64,000 nt of DNA, taken from the NCBI RefSeq assembly GCF_029193575.1, contig NZ_JARGCS010000012.1, positions 62,001 through 126,000 on the forward strand, given 5' to 3'. The notes under the pieces were generated by a model. That model searched no databases. It worked only from the letters and a program-made list of their open reading frames with translations, and was not told the origin of the DNA. This DNA comes from Pseudomonas entomophila. GTDB lineage: Bacteria; Pseudomonadota; Gammaproteobacteria; Pseudomonadales; Pseudomonadaceae. Positions 8,894-16,611 of this stretch are shown here, one piece after another. A program made the translations under genes and the position numbers. Positions within the stretch are counted from its first letter, which is position 1. Each line of letters opens with the position of its first letter.

Positions 8894-8932
8894 TTTGCGA
8901 GATTTGTCTTGGAGACATCAATAGTTCGCAAA
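8894..8932. promoter_or_regulatory. Inverted repeat in acdR-acdS promoter region
   Basis: TTTGCGA at 8894-8900 and TCGCAAA at 8926-8932 are perfect inverted copies 25 bases apart, about 23 bases from the acdR start codon and 130 from acdS. The spacing suits a multimeric Lrp-type regulator binding two helical faces. The assignment to AcdR is inferred. Confidence 0.4.
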
Positions 8933-9062
8933 TGACCAGAAACTTGCAACCCCTGTTTTCGCGTTTTTTCTTAGCATGGTAGTCATCGAAGCCCGCCGAT
9001 CAGGGCCGCTTTCAGCCTTCGCCACGGTGCTTGGATACCTCGAACAACAAGGAGCACACGCC

Positions 9063-10079
9063 ATGAACCTGAGTCGCTACAAACGTTACCCGTTGACCTT
9101 CGGCCCGTCGCCGATCACCCCGCTCAAGCGCCTGAGCGCGCACCTGGGCGGCAAGGTCGAGCTGTACGCCAAGCGTGAGGACTGCAACAGCGGCCTGGCC
9201 TTCGGCGGTAACAAGACGCGCAAGCTGGAGTACCTGATTCCCGAGGCGCTCGAGCAAGGCTGCGACACCCTGGTGTCGATCGGCGGTATCCAGTCCAACC
9301 AGACCCGCCAGGTGGCTGCCGTGGCCGCGCACCTGGGCATGAAATGCGTGCTGGTGCAGGAGAATTGGGTGAACTATTCCGACGCCGTGTACGACCGCGT
9401 CGGCAACATCGAGATGTCGCGGATCATGGGCGCCGACGTGCGCCTGGACGCCGCCGGTTTCGACATCGGCATCCGCCCGAGCTGGGAACAGGCCATGGCC
9501 GATGTGCGCGCTGCAGGGGGCAAGCCGTTCCCGATCCCGGCCGGCTGCTCCGAGCACCCCTATGGCGGGCTGGGCTTCGTCGGCTTCGCTGAAGAGGTGC
9601 GCCAGCAGGAGGCCGAGTTGGGCTTCAAGTTCGACTACATCGTGGTCTGCTCGGTGACTGGCAGCACCCAGGCGGGCATGGTGGTGGGCTTCGCCGCCGA
9701 TGGCCGCGCGCGCCGGGTGATCGGCGTCGACGCCTCGGCCAAGCCCGAGCAGACCCACGCGCAGATTCTGCGCATCGCCCGGCACACCGCCGAGCTGGTC
9801 GACCTGGGCCAGGAGATCACCGAGGAAGACGTGGTCCTCGACACCCGCTTCGCCTACCCGGAATACGGTCTGCCGAACGACGGCACGCTGGAGGCCATCC
9901 GCCTGTGCGGCCGCCTCGAAGGCGTGCTGACCGACCCGGTGTACGAAGGCAAGTCGATGCACGGGATGATCGAGATGGTGCGCCGTGGCGAGTTCCCGGA
10001 AGGCTCCAAGGTGCTGTATGCGCACCTGGGCGGGGTGCCGGCGCTCAATGCCTACAGCTTCCTGTTCCGCAACGGTTGA
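9063..10079 (+). CDS. acdS: 1-aminocyclopropane-1-carboxylate deaminase
   Basis: A 338-residue PLP enzyme, exactly the usual AcdS length when started at ATG 9063, which follows an AAGGAG site. It opens the cyclopropane ring of ACC to give 2-oxobutanoate and ammonia. Residues known to define true ACC deaminases are all present: Lys51 (PLP Schiff base), Ser78, Asn79, Trp102, Tyr268, Tyr294, Glu295 and Leu322. The Glu295/Leu322 pair separates it from D-cysteine desulfhydrase homologues. It lowers plant ethylene precursor and supplies nitrogen. It is divergent from acdR and ends at a strong hairpin terminator. The upstream dehydrogenase operon could use its keto-acid product. Confidence 0.96.
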   Translation: MNLSRYKRYPLTFGPSPITPLKRLSAHLGGKVELYAKREDCNSGLAFGGNKTRKLEYLIPEALEQGCDTLVSIGGIQSNQTRQVAAVAAHLGMKCVLVQENWVNYSDAVYDRVGNIEMSRIMGADVRLDAAGFDIGIRPSWEQAMADVRAAGGKPFPIPAGCSEHPYGGLGFVGFAEEVRQQEAELGFKFDYIVVCSVTGSTQAGMVVGFAADGRARRVIGVDASAKPEQTHAQILRIARHTAELVDLGQEITEEDVVLDTRFAYPEYGLPNDGTLEAIRLCGRLEGVLTDPVYEGKSMHGMIEMVRRGEFPEGSKVLYAHLGGVPALNAYSFLFRNG

Positions 10080-10131
10080 GGGGGTGGCCGCCTGACAAGG
10101 GGGCTTCTTCCTGGCCGACCTGCTGACCCCG

Positions 10132-10165
10132 AAACGCCCGATGCTTGCATCGGGCGTTTGTTTTT
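10132..10165 (+). terminator. Rho-independent terminator after acdS
   Basis: AAACGCCCGATG (10132-10143) pairs with CATCGGGCGTTT (10148-10159) around CTTG, followed by a T-rich tail. It also faces the end of the minus-strand CGNR gene. Confidence 0.85.
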
Positions 10166-10173
10166 CTCGCAGG

Positions 10174-10773
10174 CTAGGGGCAATTGCCTTCTTCTTCCTG
10201 CTGCCGCTGGCGATAGCGCGCCGTCGCGTGCCGCGCCCCACAGTTGGTCGAGCACCAGTGCCGATCCCCGCGACGTGAGCGGTCGACGAAGATGACCGGG
10301 CAAATATGGCTGGCGCATTCGCGCACGCGCTCGGCGTGCTCCCCGGAAAACAGCTCGATGGCGTCGCGCGCCAGCATCGACAGCACCTGCGGCTGAGTGA
10401 TGCGCACGGGCATCTGACGCGTGTGCCCGTCAGCGGCCAGCTGTGCCACCGGCACCGGGTGCTCGGCGTACTGGTTGATGGCCCGTACGTCGGTGGGCAG
10501 GGGGGCCACGCCTTTGACCCGGGCCTGCGCCAAGCCGTAGATCGCCCGACGCAGGTCACGCATCTGCTCGAGGTCATTGGCACTGACCGGCTCGGTCACC
10601 GGGGGGTAATTGATCTGTTGCAGCCAGTCGTTCCACACCTGGGCGTTCATGATTCGGTCATAACGCCGACGGGTCCATTCGCCGAAGGTTTCCACCAGGA
10701 AAAGCGCAGGCGTGCCGCTGCGAAAGTTGAAACGCAGATCTCGCTCGCTCAGGGCTGTACTTTCATCCGCCAT
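10174..10773 (-). CDS. CGNR zinc-finger / ABATE-domain protein
   Basis: A 199-residue protein with an N-terminal ABATE-type domain (about 15-140) and a C-terminal zinc-finger segment: Cys-X5-Cys, then about 15 residues on HWCSTNCGARHATARYRQR, matching the CGNR pattern of putative DNA-binding regulators. Upstream, the 369-base AT-rich gap leads to bioY on the other strand, so it is the only regulator-like gene adjacent to the bioY-TonB receptor operon and may control it. That is inference; many CGNR proteins have no known target. Confidence 0.8.
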   Translation of the reverse strand: MADESTALSERDLRFNFRSGTPALFLVETFGEWTRRRYDRIMNAQVWNDWLQQINYPPVTEPVSANDLEQMRDLRRAIYGLAQARVKGVAPLPTDVRAINQYAEHPVPVAQLAADGHTRQMPVRITQPQVLSMLARDAIELFSGEHAERVRECASHICPVIFVDRSRRGDRHWCSTNCGARHATARYRQRQQEEEGNCP

Positions 10774-10879
10774 TGCCGGTAGGGCCTCGCACTATTCGGG
10801 AGGGGCGTGGTGCTCCTTTGCCGCCTCTATTTTGTGATGGGTTATACCAATGACTTAAGGCTTCTATAAAGTGCATTGG

Positions 10880-10900
10880 GTTATTGGTTTGACTAATAAC
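10880..10900. promoter_or_regulatory. Palindromic GTTATT-N9-AATAAC element upstream of bioY
   Basis: GTTATT (10880-10885) and AATAAC (10895-10900) are inverted copies, and a TTGACT -35-like sequence overlaps the site. The first ten bases, GTTATTGGTT, recur inverted at 11113-11122. A regulator-binding role is inferred. Confidence 0.4.
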
Positions 10901-11112
10901 ATATAGAGATTCTACAACACTTTCCAGTGATCCCCTGAGCCTTGACGATTCACGCCGACATATCCATTTTTCACCCGTTTATGTTGAGCGTTAAGGGGTT
11001 ATAGCAAGGTATTTGAAAAAGGGAATAAAAATACACGGTGATATATTCATAGATCAAAACAATCCTTGCTCTGGATATTCAGCTGAGTAGCATCTGTAAG
11101 CGTTAGTGTATT

Positions 11113-11122
11113 AACCAATAAC
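11113..11122. promoter_or_regulatory. Second copy of GTTATTGGTT motif, inverted
   Basis: AACCAATAAC, the reverse complement of the decamer at 10880-10889, lies 20 bases before the bioY start inside a larger imperfect palindrome (TTAGT at 11103-11107 and ACTAA at 11121-11125). This position would suit a repressor or anti-initiation site. Confidence 0.35.
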
Positions 11123-11142
11123 TAAGACTGCTGGATGTGCCC

Positions 11143-11754
11143 ATGGCTGATTCTGTCGTTCCTGCTCCTGAAGGTTCCACTGCTGTGCGGCGTCCGCTGC
11201 TGCCTCGGGACCTGGCGCTGGTTGCCCTGTTCGCCGCGCTGATCGCCGCGCTCGGGTTGTTCGGCATCCTGCCGCTGGGCCCGGTGGCGATCACGGCGCA
11301 AACCCTGGGGGTGATGCTGGCCGGTACGTTGCTGGGGCCGCGCCGGGCGGTGCTGGCGGTGCTGTGCTTCCACGCGCTGACCCTGGCGGGGCTGCCGTTG
11401 TTGTCTGGCGGGCGGGGCGGGTTGGCGCCGCTGTTCGGGCCTTCGGCGGGCTTCCTGATCGGCTGGCTGCCCGGTGTCGCGGTGATCGCCTGGCTGGCGC
11501 CGCGCGCAGGCAAAGGGTATTCGGTTGGCCGCGCGCTGCTGGCCAATCTGCTCGGCGGCATCCTGGTGATCTATGCCCTGGGCCTGCCCGTTGCGGCCTG
11601 GCGCCTGGGCAGTGGGGTGAGCGCCTCGCTGCTGGCGGCCGTGGAGTTCCTGCCCGGCGACCTGATCAAGGCGGTCATCGCCGCGCTGATCGGCCGCTCC
11701 GTGTTTCGTGCCTTCCCGATCCCTCCTGCGGGCCTGCGCCGGGGTGAGTCCTGA
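11143..11754 (+). CDS. bioY: BioY, substrate-binding subunit of ECF biotin transporter
   Basis: A 203-residue integral membrane protein with about six hydrophobic segments and BioY signatures: PVAITAQTLGVMLAG, LAGLPLLSGGRGG, then GPSAGFLIGWLPG. BioY is the S component that captures biotin at the inner membrane. ATG 11143 is preferred; a GTG at 11137 is in frame and neither has a strong ribosome-binding site. It heads the run bioY-bioM-bioN, a complete group I-like ECF set. The genes that follow encode sulfur-compound-oxidising enzymes instead of biotin synthesis, which is unusual. Confidence 0.9.
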   Translation: MADSVVPAPEGSTAVRRPLLPRDLALVALFAALIAALGLFGILPLGPVAITAQTLGVMLAGTLLGPRRAVLAVLCFHALTLAGLPLLSGGRGGLAPLFGPSAGFLIGWLPGVAVIAWLAPRAGKGYSVGRALLANLLGGILVIYALGLPVAAWRLGSGVSASLLAAVEFLPGDLIKAVIAALIGRSVFRAFPIPPAGLRRGES

Positions 11755-11796
11755 ATCCGCACCGTGTTCCTGTTTCCGTAATCGAATCTCGAGGTA

Positions 11797-12507
11797 ATGC
11801 CGGTGATTTCCATCCGTAACCTGAGTCATCGCTATGGCGATTGGCCCGTCCTGTACGACATCAACCTCGAATTGAAGGAAAAGCGCATCGCGCTGATTGG
11901 TGCCAACGGCAGTGGCAAGTCCACCTTGGCGCGCATGTTCAACGGTCTGTTGCTGGCGCAGCAGGGCGAGGTGTTGGTGAATGGCGTCGACGTTCGGCGC
12001 AAGCCCATCGAGGCGCGCCAGCAGGTAGGGTTCATCTTCTCCGACGCCGACAGCCAGATCATCATGCCGACCGTCGCCGAGGACGTTGCCCTGGGCCTGC
12101 GTCGCTTCGGCTACGACAAGCCGCGCCAGCAGCGTGAGGTGAGCGCGCTGCTGCAACGCTTTGGCCTGCAGCAGCATGCCGAGCACTCCGCGCACCTGCT
12201 GTCGGGGGGGCAGAAGCAGATGCTCGCGTTGGCCTCGGTGCTGGCCACCCAGCCACGGATCCTGATCTGCGACGAGCCGACCACGCTGCTCGACCTGCAC
12301 AACGTGAACCTGTTCGTCGATACCCTGCGTCAGCTGGAGCAGCAGGTGATCCTGCTGACCCACCAGTTGGAGATCATCGAGGACTTCGACCGGGTGCTGG
12401 TGATCGACAAGGGCCGTGTGCACTTCGACGGAGCGCCGGCCGAGGCGGTCGAGCGATACAAGCGCCTGGTACGGGCGCGGCGCATTCCACAGGAGCTCTC
12501 GGCATGA
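11797..12507 (+). CDS. bioM: BioM, ECF transporter ATPase (EcfA)
   Basis: A 236-residue ABC ATPase. Walker A is GANGSGKST, the Q-loop region is FIFSDADSQI, the signature is LSGGQKQ, Walker B is ILICDEPTTLLD and the switch His is in LLTHQ. The DADSQI segment is typical of EcfA-type ATPases that grip the EcfT coupling helices. GAGG at 11791-11794 is only 2 bases from ATG 11797 but 8 from an in-frame GTG at 11803, so translation may really begin at 11803. It powers biotin import with BioN and BioY, and its stop overlaps the bioN start by 4 bases. Confidence 0.9.
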   Translation: MPVISIRNLSHRYGDWPVLYDINLELKEKRIALIGANGSGKSTLARMFNGLLLAQQGEVLVNGVDVRRKPIEARQQVGFIFSDADSQIIMPTVAEDVALGLRRFGYDKPRQQREVSALLQRFGLQQHAEHSAHLLSGGQKQMLALASVLATQPRILICDEPTTLLDLHNVNLFVDTLRQLEQQVILLTHQLEIIEDFDRVLVIDKGRVHFDGAPAEAVERYKRLVRARRIPQELSA

Positions 12508-13157
12508 TGGGGCTGTTCAAGGCTGGCGACTCCTGGCTGCATCGTCTGGCGCCTGGCTGGAAGTTTCTCGGCCTGTTGGCGTTGACCACGGGCGTGTCCC
12601 TGACCCCGCTGTTGTCTGGGCAATTGGCGTGGCTTGCCGGGGTGCTGGCGTTGTACCTGCTGGCCGGGCTGGGGTTGCGCCCGGCGTGGTCGGGGTTGTT
12701 GGCGCTGTCGCCTTTCCTGGTGCTGATCGTGCTGGTGCAGTGGCTGACCACCCGCTGGCAGACTGGTGCCTGGTTAGCGTTGAGCATGTACAACGCGATC
12801 CTGTTGGCCGGTTTGCTGACGTTGAGCACACGGGTGTCGAGCATGCTCACGCTGTTCGAGCGCCTGTTGCGGCCCTTGGCCCGCTTCGGGCTGGACACCT
12901 GGAAGGTGAGCCTGGTCCTCGCGCTGACCATCCGCCTGATCCCCACCGTCACCCGCGCCATCGACATCGCCCGTGACGCCTGCAAGGCCCGTGGCTTTGG
13001 CCGCCCAGGCCTGCGCATCATCCTGCCGGTGCTGGTGCGGCTGATCCGCGAAAGCGAGGCCATCGGTGATGCCATTGCGGCCAGGGGCCTGGAGGCCGAC
13101 CCAGCGCTGGGCGTCGCCGAGCCGACCGTCAACCGTGTCAGGGGGCTGGCAGGATGA
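12504..13157 (+). CDS. bioN: BioN, ECF transporter transmembrane subunit (EcfT)
   Basis: A 217-residue membrane protein with four to five hydrophobic segments, then a cytoplasmic coupling region bearing the two Ala-Arg-Gly motifs that define EcfT (residues 162-164 in DACKARG and 193-195 in AIAARGL). It connects BioY to the BioM ATPase. The start ATGA overlaps bioM and the stop ATGA overlaps the next gene, so the transporter and the oxidoreductase gene downstream are translationally coupled. Confidence 0.9.
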   Translation: MMGLFKAGDSWLHRLAPGWKFLGLLALTTGVSLTPLLSGQLAWLAGVLALYLLAGLGLRPAWSGLLALSPFLVLIVLVQWLTTRWQTGAWLALSMYNAILLAGLLTLSTRVSSMLTLFERLLRPLARFGLDTWKVSLVLALTIRLIPTVTRAIDIARDACKARGFGRPGLRIILPVLVRLIRESEAIGDAIAARGLEADPALGVAEPTVNRVRGLAG

Positions 13158-14374
13158 GCGCAGTCCACATCATTCGTGATGAGCGCGAAGTAACGGGCAT
13201 TCTCGATCGGTTGGTGCCGTTGATTGCCGAAGGTGCCGTCGCGCGCGACGCGACGGGCGAATTGCCGACGCATGCCATCGAAACGATTGCTGCCAGCGGG
13301 TTGCTGGCGCTGAACGTGCCACGCCAGTTCGGCGGCGTGCAAGCCAGCGCCGTGAGCATTGCCCAGGTCTATCGCCGGATCGCGGCGGCGGACCCGAGCG
13401 TGGCGCAGATCTTCCAGCCGCATTTTGCCGCCCTCGACGCCCTGGGGCGGGTCGGCACCGAACGACAACAGGCGTTCTTCTTCGCGGAGGCGTTGCAAGG
13501 CGCGTGGTTCGGCAACGGCACCACGGAAATCGGTGTGAAGCGCGGCTACGAGCATTTCCAGACGCACCTGGAGGAGGTTTCACCGGGAGGTGACTACCTG
13601 CTCACCGGACGTAAGTACTACAGCACCGGCGCCGTCCATGCGCGCTGGATCGCCGTGATGGCCAAGGACCCCCAGGCGCGCATCGGCGTGGCCTATGTGC
13701 AGCGCCAGGCAGCGGGGGTCAGGGTCGAGCAGGACTGGAACGGCTTCGGCCAGCGTGGCACCAGCAGTGGCACCAGCACCTTCGAGCGGGTGGAGGTGCC
13801 ACGCTGGCGGGTGGTCGAACGCTGGCGCCTGTTCGAGCGCCCGCAGAGCCATGGCGCCTTCGGCCAGTTGCACCATATCGGGCTGGACCTGGGCATCCTC
13901 GACGCTGCCTTGCAGGACGCCGTCGACTACGTCCGCCACCGTTCCCGGCCTTCGAGCGAGTCACCGTTCGCCAGCAACAGCGAAGACCCGGTGGTGCTTC
14001 AGGCGTTCGGGCGCTTCTCGATCGGACAGCGTGCCGCGGCGGCCTTGCTTGAAGAGGCCGCGCGTACCTACGACCGGCTCGACCCGCTGCTGCGCGACCC
14101 AGGCACCGACCCTGCGCAGGCTGCCGACGCGGCGGCGCAGATTTCGCTGGCGGTGGCGGCCGCCAAGGCGTTCGCCGCTGAGCAGGCGGTCACCCTCAGC
14201 AGCGCCGTGTTCGAATGGATGGGCGCAGGCGGTACCGCCCGGCCGCTGGGGCTGGACCGCCACTGGCGCAACACCCGAACCCATTCGTTGCACGACCCGG
14301 CGCGTTGGAAGATCCATCACCTGGGCAACTACCTGCTCAACGGTGCACTGCCGCCTAACAACGGCATTCTCTAG
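13154..14374 (+). CDS. SfnB/DszC-like acyl-CoA-dehydrogenase-fold oxidoreductase
   Basis: A 406-residue protein of the acyl-CoA dehydrogenase fold. An N-terminal helical part is followed by a beta domain (GNGTTEIG, then LTGRKYYSTGAVHARWIAVMA) and a C-terminal helical bundle with the HWRNTRTHSLHDP motif typical of the SfnB/DszC group. DszC oxidises the sulfur of dibenzothiophene using FMNH2 and oxygen; SfnB belongs to the sulfone-use cluster of P. putida. Absence of the acyl-CoA catalytic Glu context and the company of DszA-like enzymes favour flavin-dependent S-oxygenation over fatty-acid dehydrogenation. It overlaps bioN by 4 bases. No flavin reductase is encoded nearby. Confidence 0.8.
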   Translation: MSAVHIIRDEREVTGILDRLVPLIAEGAVARDATGELPTHAIETIAASGLLALNVPRQFGGVQASAVSIAQVYRRIAAADPSVAQIFQPHFAALDALGRVGTERQQAFFFAEALQGAWFGNGTTEIGVKRGYEHFQTHLEEVSPGGDYLLTGRKYYSTGAVHARWIAVMAKDPQARIGVAYVQRQAAGVRVEQDWNGFGQRGTSSGTSTFERVEVPRWRVVERWRLFERPQSHGAFGQLHHIGLDLGILDAALQDAVDYVRHRSRPSSESPFASNSEDPVVLQAFGRFSIGQRAAAALLEEAARTYDRLDPLLRDPGTDPAQAADAAAQISLAVAAAKAFAAEQAVTLSSAVFEWMGAGGTARPLGLDRHWRNTRTHSLHDPARWKIHHLGNYLLNGALPPNNGIL

Positions 14375-14431
14375 AACCTTTCACTCACGATCATCGATAA
14401 CGCCTCTTCAATGGGGTTGGGGGAATTTTGC

Positions 14432-15277
14432 ATGGCAGTCTGGCTTGTCACGGGAACCAGCAGAGGGTTGGGGCAGCATCTGGTGCGGGAGCTGCTTGCC
14501 GACGGGCACCAGGTCGCGGCGATTTCGCGGGGCTCGGCCAGTGGTGGGAACAATCACCCGGCTTTGCTCGAGTTGGTGGCCGACCTGACCGTGCCGGCGC
14601 AAGTCGCCGCTGCGGTGAGCGCCACCCTTGAGCGCTTCGGGCACATCGACACGGTATTGAACAACGCCGGCAGAGGCTTGCTGGGGGCCATCGAAGAGGC
14701 CAGCGATGCCGAGGCGCGCGAGGTGTTCGAGTTGAACCTGCATGGCCCATTGAATGTGCTTCGCGCGGTGTTGCCTGGCTTTCGCGCCCGCCGCGCCGGC
14801 AACGTGGTGAACATCAGTTCGTTGGCTGGACAGTCCGGCGCGGCGTCCTGGGGGCTGTATTCGGCGAGCAAGTTCGCCCTGGAAGGGCTGAGCGAGGCGT
14901 TGGCCAAGGAGACCGCCGCGCTGGGCGTGAAGGTGCTGATCGTCGAGCCGGGCATCCTGCGGACCGAGTTTCTCGAAGACCAGTCGCTGCTGACCAGCCA
15001 GGCGCGCATCGACGACTACGAGGCGAGCGCTGGCACGGCCCGGCGTAGCCTTGCCGGCAACCGAGGGCAGCAGCCAGGCGACCCGCGCCTCGCGGCGCGG
15101 CGGATCATCGACCAGGTCGTCGCCGGCCTGCCCGACAACGGCCTGGCGTCGCGGTTGATCCTGGGCTCCGATGCCGCGCGGGTCATCAGCGCCAAGCTGG
15201 CGCTGCTCACCGAGCAGGTGGCGGCCAGCGCTCCCCTTGCCGGCAGCATCGATTTCGAGCGCGGGCCTGCCGCATGA
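14432..15277 (+). CDS. SDR-family oxidoreductase
   Basis: A 281-residue classical short-chain dehydrogenase. The cofactor motif is TGTSRGLG near the N-terminus, followed by NNAG, a catalytic Ser in NISSLAG, and YSASKFALEG carrying Tyr and Lys. ATG 14432 is chosen because it directly precedes the Rossmann strand (AVWLVTG) and has a GGGGGA stretch upstream. It lies 57 bases after the SfnB-like gene and its stop overlaps the next gene by 4 bases. It could oxidise or reduce an alcohol or ketone released by the monooxygenases; the substrate is unknown. Confidence 0.85.
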   Translation: MAVWLVTGTSRGLGQHLVRELLADGHQVAAISRGSASGGNNHPALLELVADLTVPAQVAAAVSATLERFGHIDTVLNNAGRGLLGAIEEASDAEAREVFELNLHGPLNVLRAVLPGFRARRAGNVVNISSLAGQSGAASWGLYSASKFALEGLSEALAKETAALGVKVLIVEPGILRTEFLEDQSLLTSQARIDDYEASAGTARRSLAGNRGQQPGDPRLAARRIIDQVVAGLPDNGLASRLILGSDAARVISAKLALLTEQVAASAPLAGSIDFERGPAA

Positions 15278-16611
15278 GCCGTCGTCGGCACATGCACCTG
15301 GCGCTGGTGATCGGCGACGCCGGCTTTCACCAGGCTGCCTGGCGCCAGCCAGGCAGCGGCGCGGAGCACTTGTGCGACCTGGGGTTTTTCCAGCGCTTGG
15401 CCGAGCGCGCCGAGCGGGCGGTCGTCGACAGCCTGTTCGTCGCCGATGTCGCCGGGTTTGACCCACAGTCGCATGCCAGTTGGCCGACCAACCAATTCGA
15501 ACCCCTGACGCTGCTGGCCGCACTGGCGGCGGTGACCTCACGGGTCGGCCTGATCGCGACGCTTTCGACGACCTACACACCGGCCTACACCCTGGCGCGG
15601 CAGGTGCTCTCGCTGGACCATCTGAGCAGGGGCAGGGCGGGCGTGAACATCGTGACCTCCAGGGGCGGGCAGCACCTGTATGGGCTCGATGAATTGCCTG
15701 CGCATTCGGCCCGCTACCAGCGCGCAGCCGAGTCGTTGGACGCGGCGCGGGCGTTGTGGGATGGCTGGGAGCCAGGAGCGGTGCTGCTCGACCGGGCAGC
15801 AGGGCGCTACGGCGACCCGCAGCGGATCCACGAAGTCGATTACCAGGGTGAGCACGTCCGCCTGCGCGGCGCGCTGCCCAGCCCACGTTCCCTGCAGGGG
15901 AGGCCGGTGGTCGTGCAGGCCGGTGCCTCGGAGGAAGGCCGTGAGCTGGCCGCGCGGTATGCCGATGTGGTGTTCACCATGCAAGGTGATGCCGAGCATG
16001 CCGCGTCCTTCTATCGCGACCTCAAGCAACGTGCCCGTGCCCATGGCCGGGACCCGGAGCAACTGCGGGTGCTGCAAGGCGTCACGCCCATCACTGCGGC
16101 GACCGAAGAGGCGGCGATCGAGCAACAACGCCGCTTGGCCCAGCTCACCGACCAGGGGCAGGCGTTGCGACGCTTGTCTGGCCTGCTCAACCACATCGAC
16201 TGCAGCGGCCTGCCGCTGGATCAGCCGCTGCCGCCAGCGTTGCAAGCGCAGGCCCGACAGGCCGAGCCCAGTACCGCCGCCAATGAACTGCTCGAACTGA
16301 TCGCTCGGCAACGCCCCTTGGGCGATGTGTTGCAGCGGCTGGTCAGCTCTCGTGGGCACTGGACGCCCGTCGGCAGCCACGCGCAGATCGCCGAGCAGTT
16401 GCAGGCACGCTTCGAGGCCGGTGCCACCGACGGCTATGTCGTGCTGCCTGCCGACCTGCTCGGTTCGCTCGATGGGCTGCTGGAGCATGTCATCCCCCAA
16501 CTGCAACAACGCCAGGTGCTGCGTAGCCACTACGCGGGCAGCACCTTGCGTGAACACCTCGATCTTGCGTTGCCAGCCTGGCAACCCCCTGTTCAAGGAA
16601 CACACCCATGA
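15274..16611 (+). CDS. LLM-class FMN-dependent monooxygenase (DszA/NtaA-like), first copy
   Basis: A 445-residue bacterial-luciferase-like enzyme of the NtaA/SnaA/DszA group. It shows LADLS-type barrel strands, LSLDHLSRGRAGVNIVTS, VQAGASEEGRELAARYADVVF and a long C-terminal insertion typical of the group. Such enzymes use reduced flavin and oxygen to cleave C-S or C-N bonds; DszA opens dibenzothiophene sulfone. It is coupled by 4-base overlaps to the SDR before it and to a second, divergent copy after it. The two copies suggest either two successive oxidations or two substrates. Confidence 0.85.
   Translation: MSRRRHMHLALVIGDAGFHQAAWRQPGSGAEHLCDLGFFQRLAERAERAVVDSLFVADVAGFDPQSHASWPTNQFEPLTLLAALAAVTSRVGLIATLSTTYTPAYTLARQVLSLDHLSRGRAGVNIVTSRGGQHLYGLDELPAHSARYQRAAESLDAARALWDGWEPGAVLLDRAAGRYGDPQRIHEVDYQGEHVRLRGALPSPRSLQGRPVVVQAGASEEGRELAARYADVVFTMQGDAEHAASFYRDLKQRARAHGRDPEQLRVLQGVTPITAATEEAAIEQQRRLAQLTDQGQALRRLSGLLNHIDCSGLPLDQPLPPALQAQARQAEPSTAANELLELIARQRPLGDVLQRLVSSRGHWTPVGSHAQIAEQLQARFEAGATDGYVVLPADLLGSLDGLLEHVIPQLQQRQVLRSHYAGSTLREHLDLALPAWQPPVQGTHP

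Larger units (their letters stand above)
10774..11142. other. AT-rich divergent promoter region upstream of bioY
   Basis: This 369-base region is clearly AT-richer than its surroundings. It contains TTGACT at 10889-10894 as a possible -35 box, an inverted repeat GTTATT-N9-AATAAC at 10880-10900, and a second copy of the decamer GTTATTGGTT in inverted orientation at 11113-11122, just before the bioY start. I find no BirA-type operator and no riboswitch fold. No small gene is convincing. Confidence 0.55.

Noticed and set aside
10774..11142. A BirA operator or biotin-responsive element before bioY
   Set aside because: No TTGTAAACC-type half-sites with the required spacing were found.
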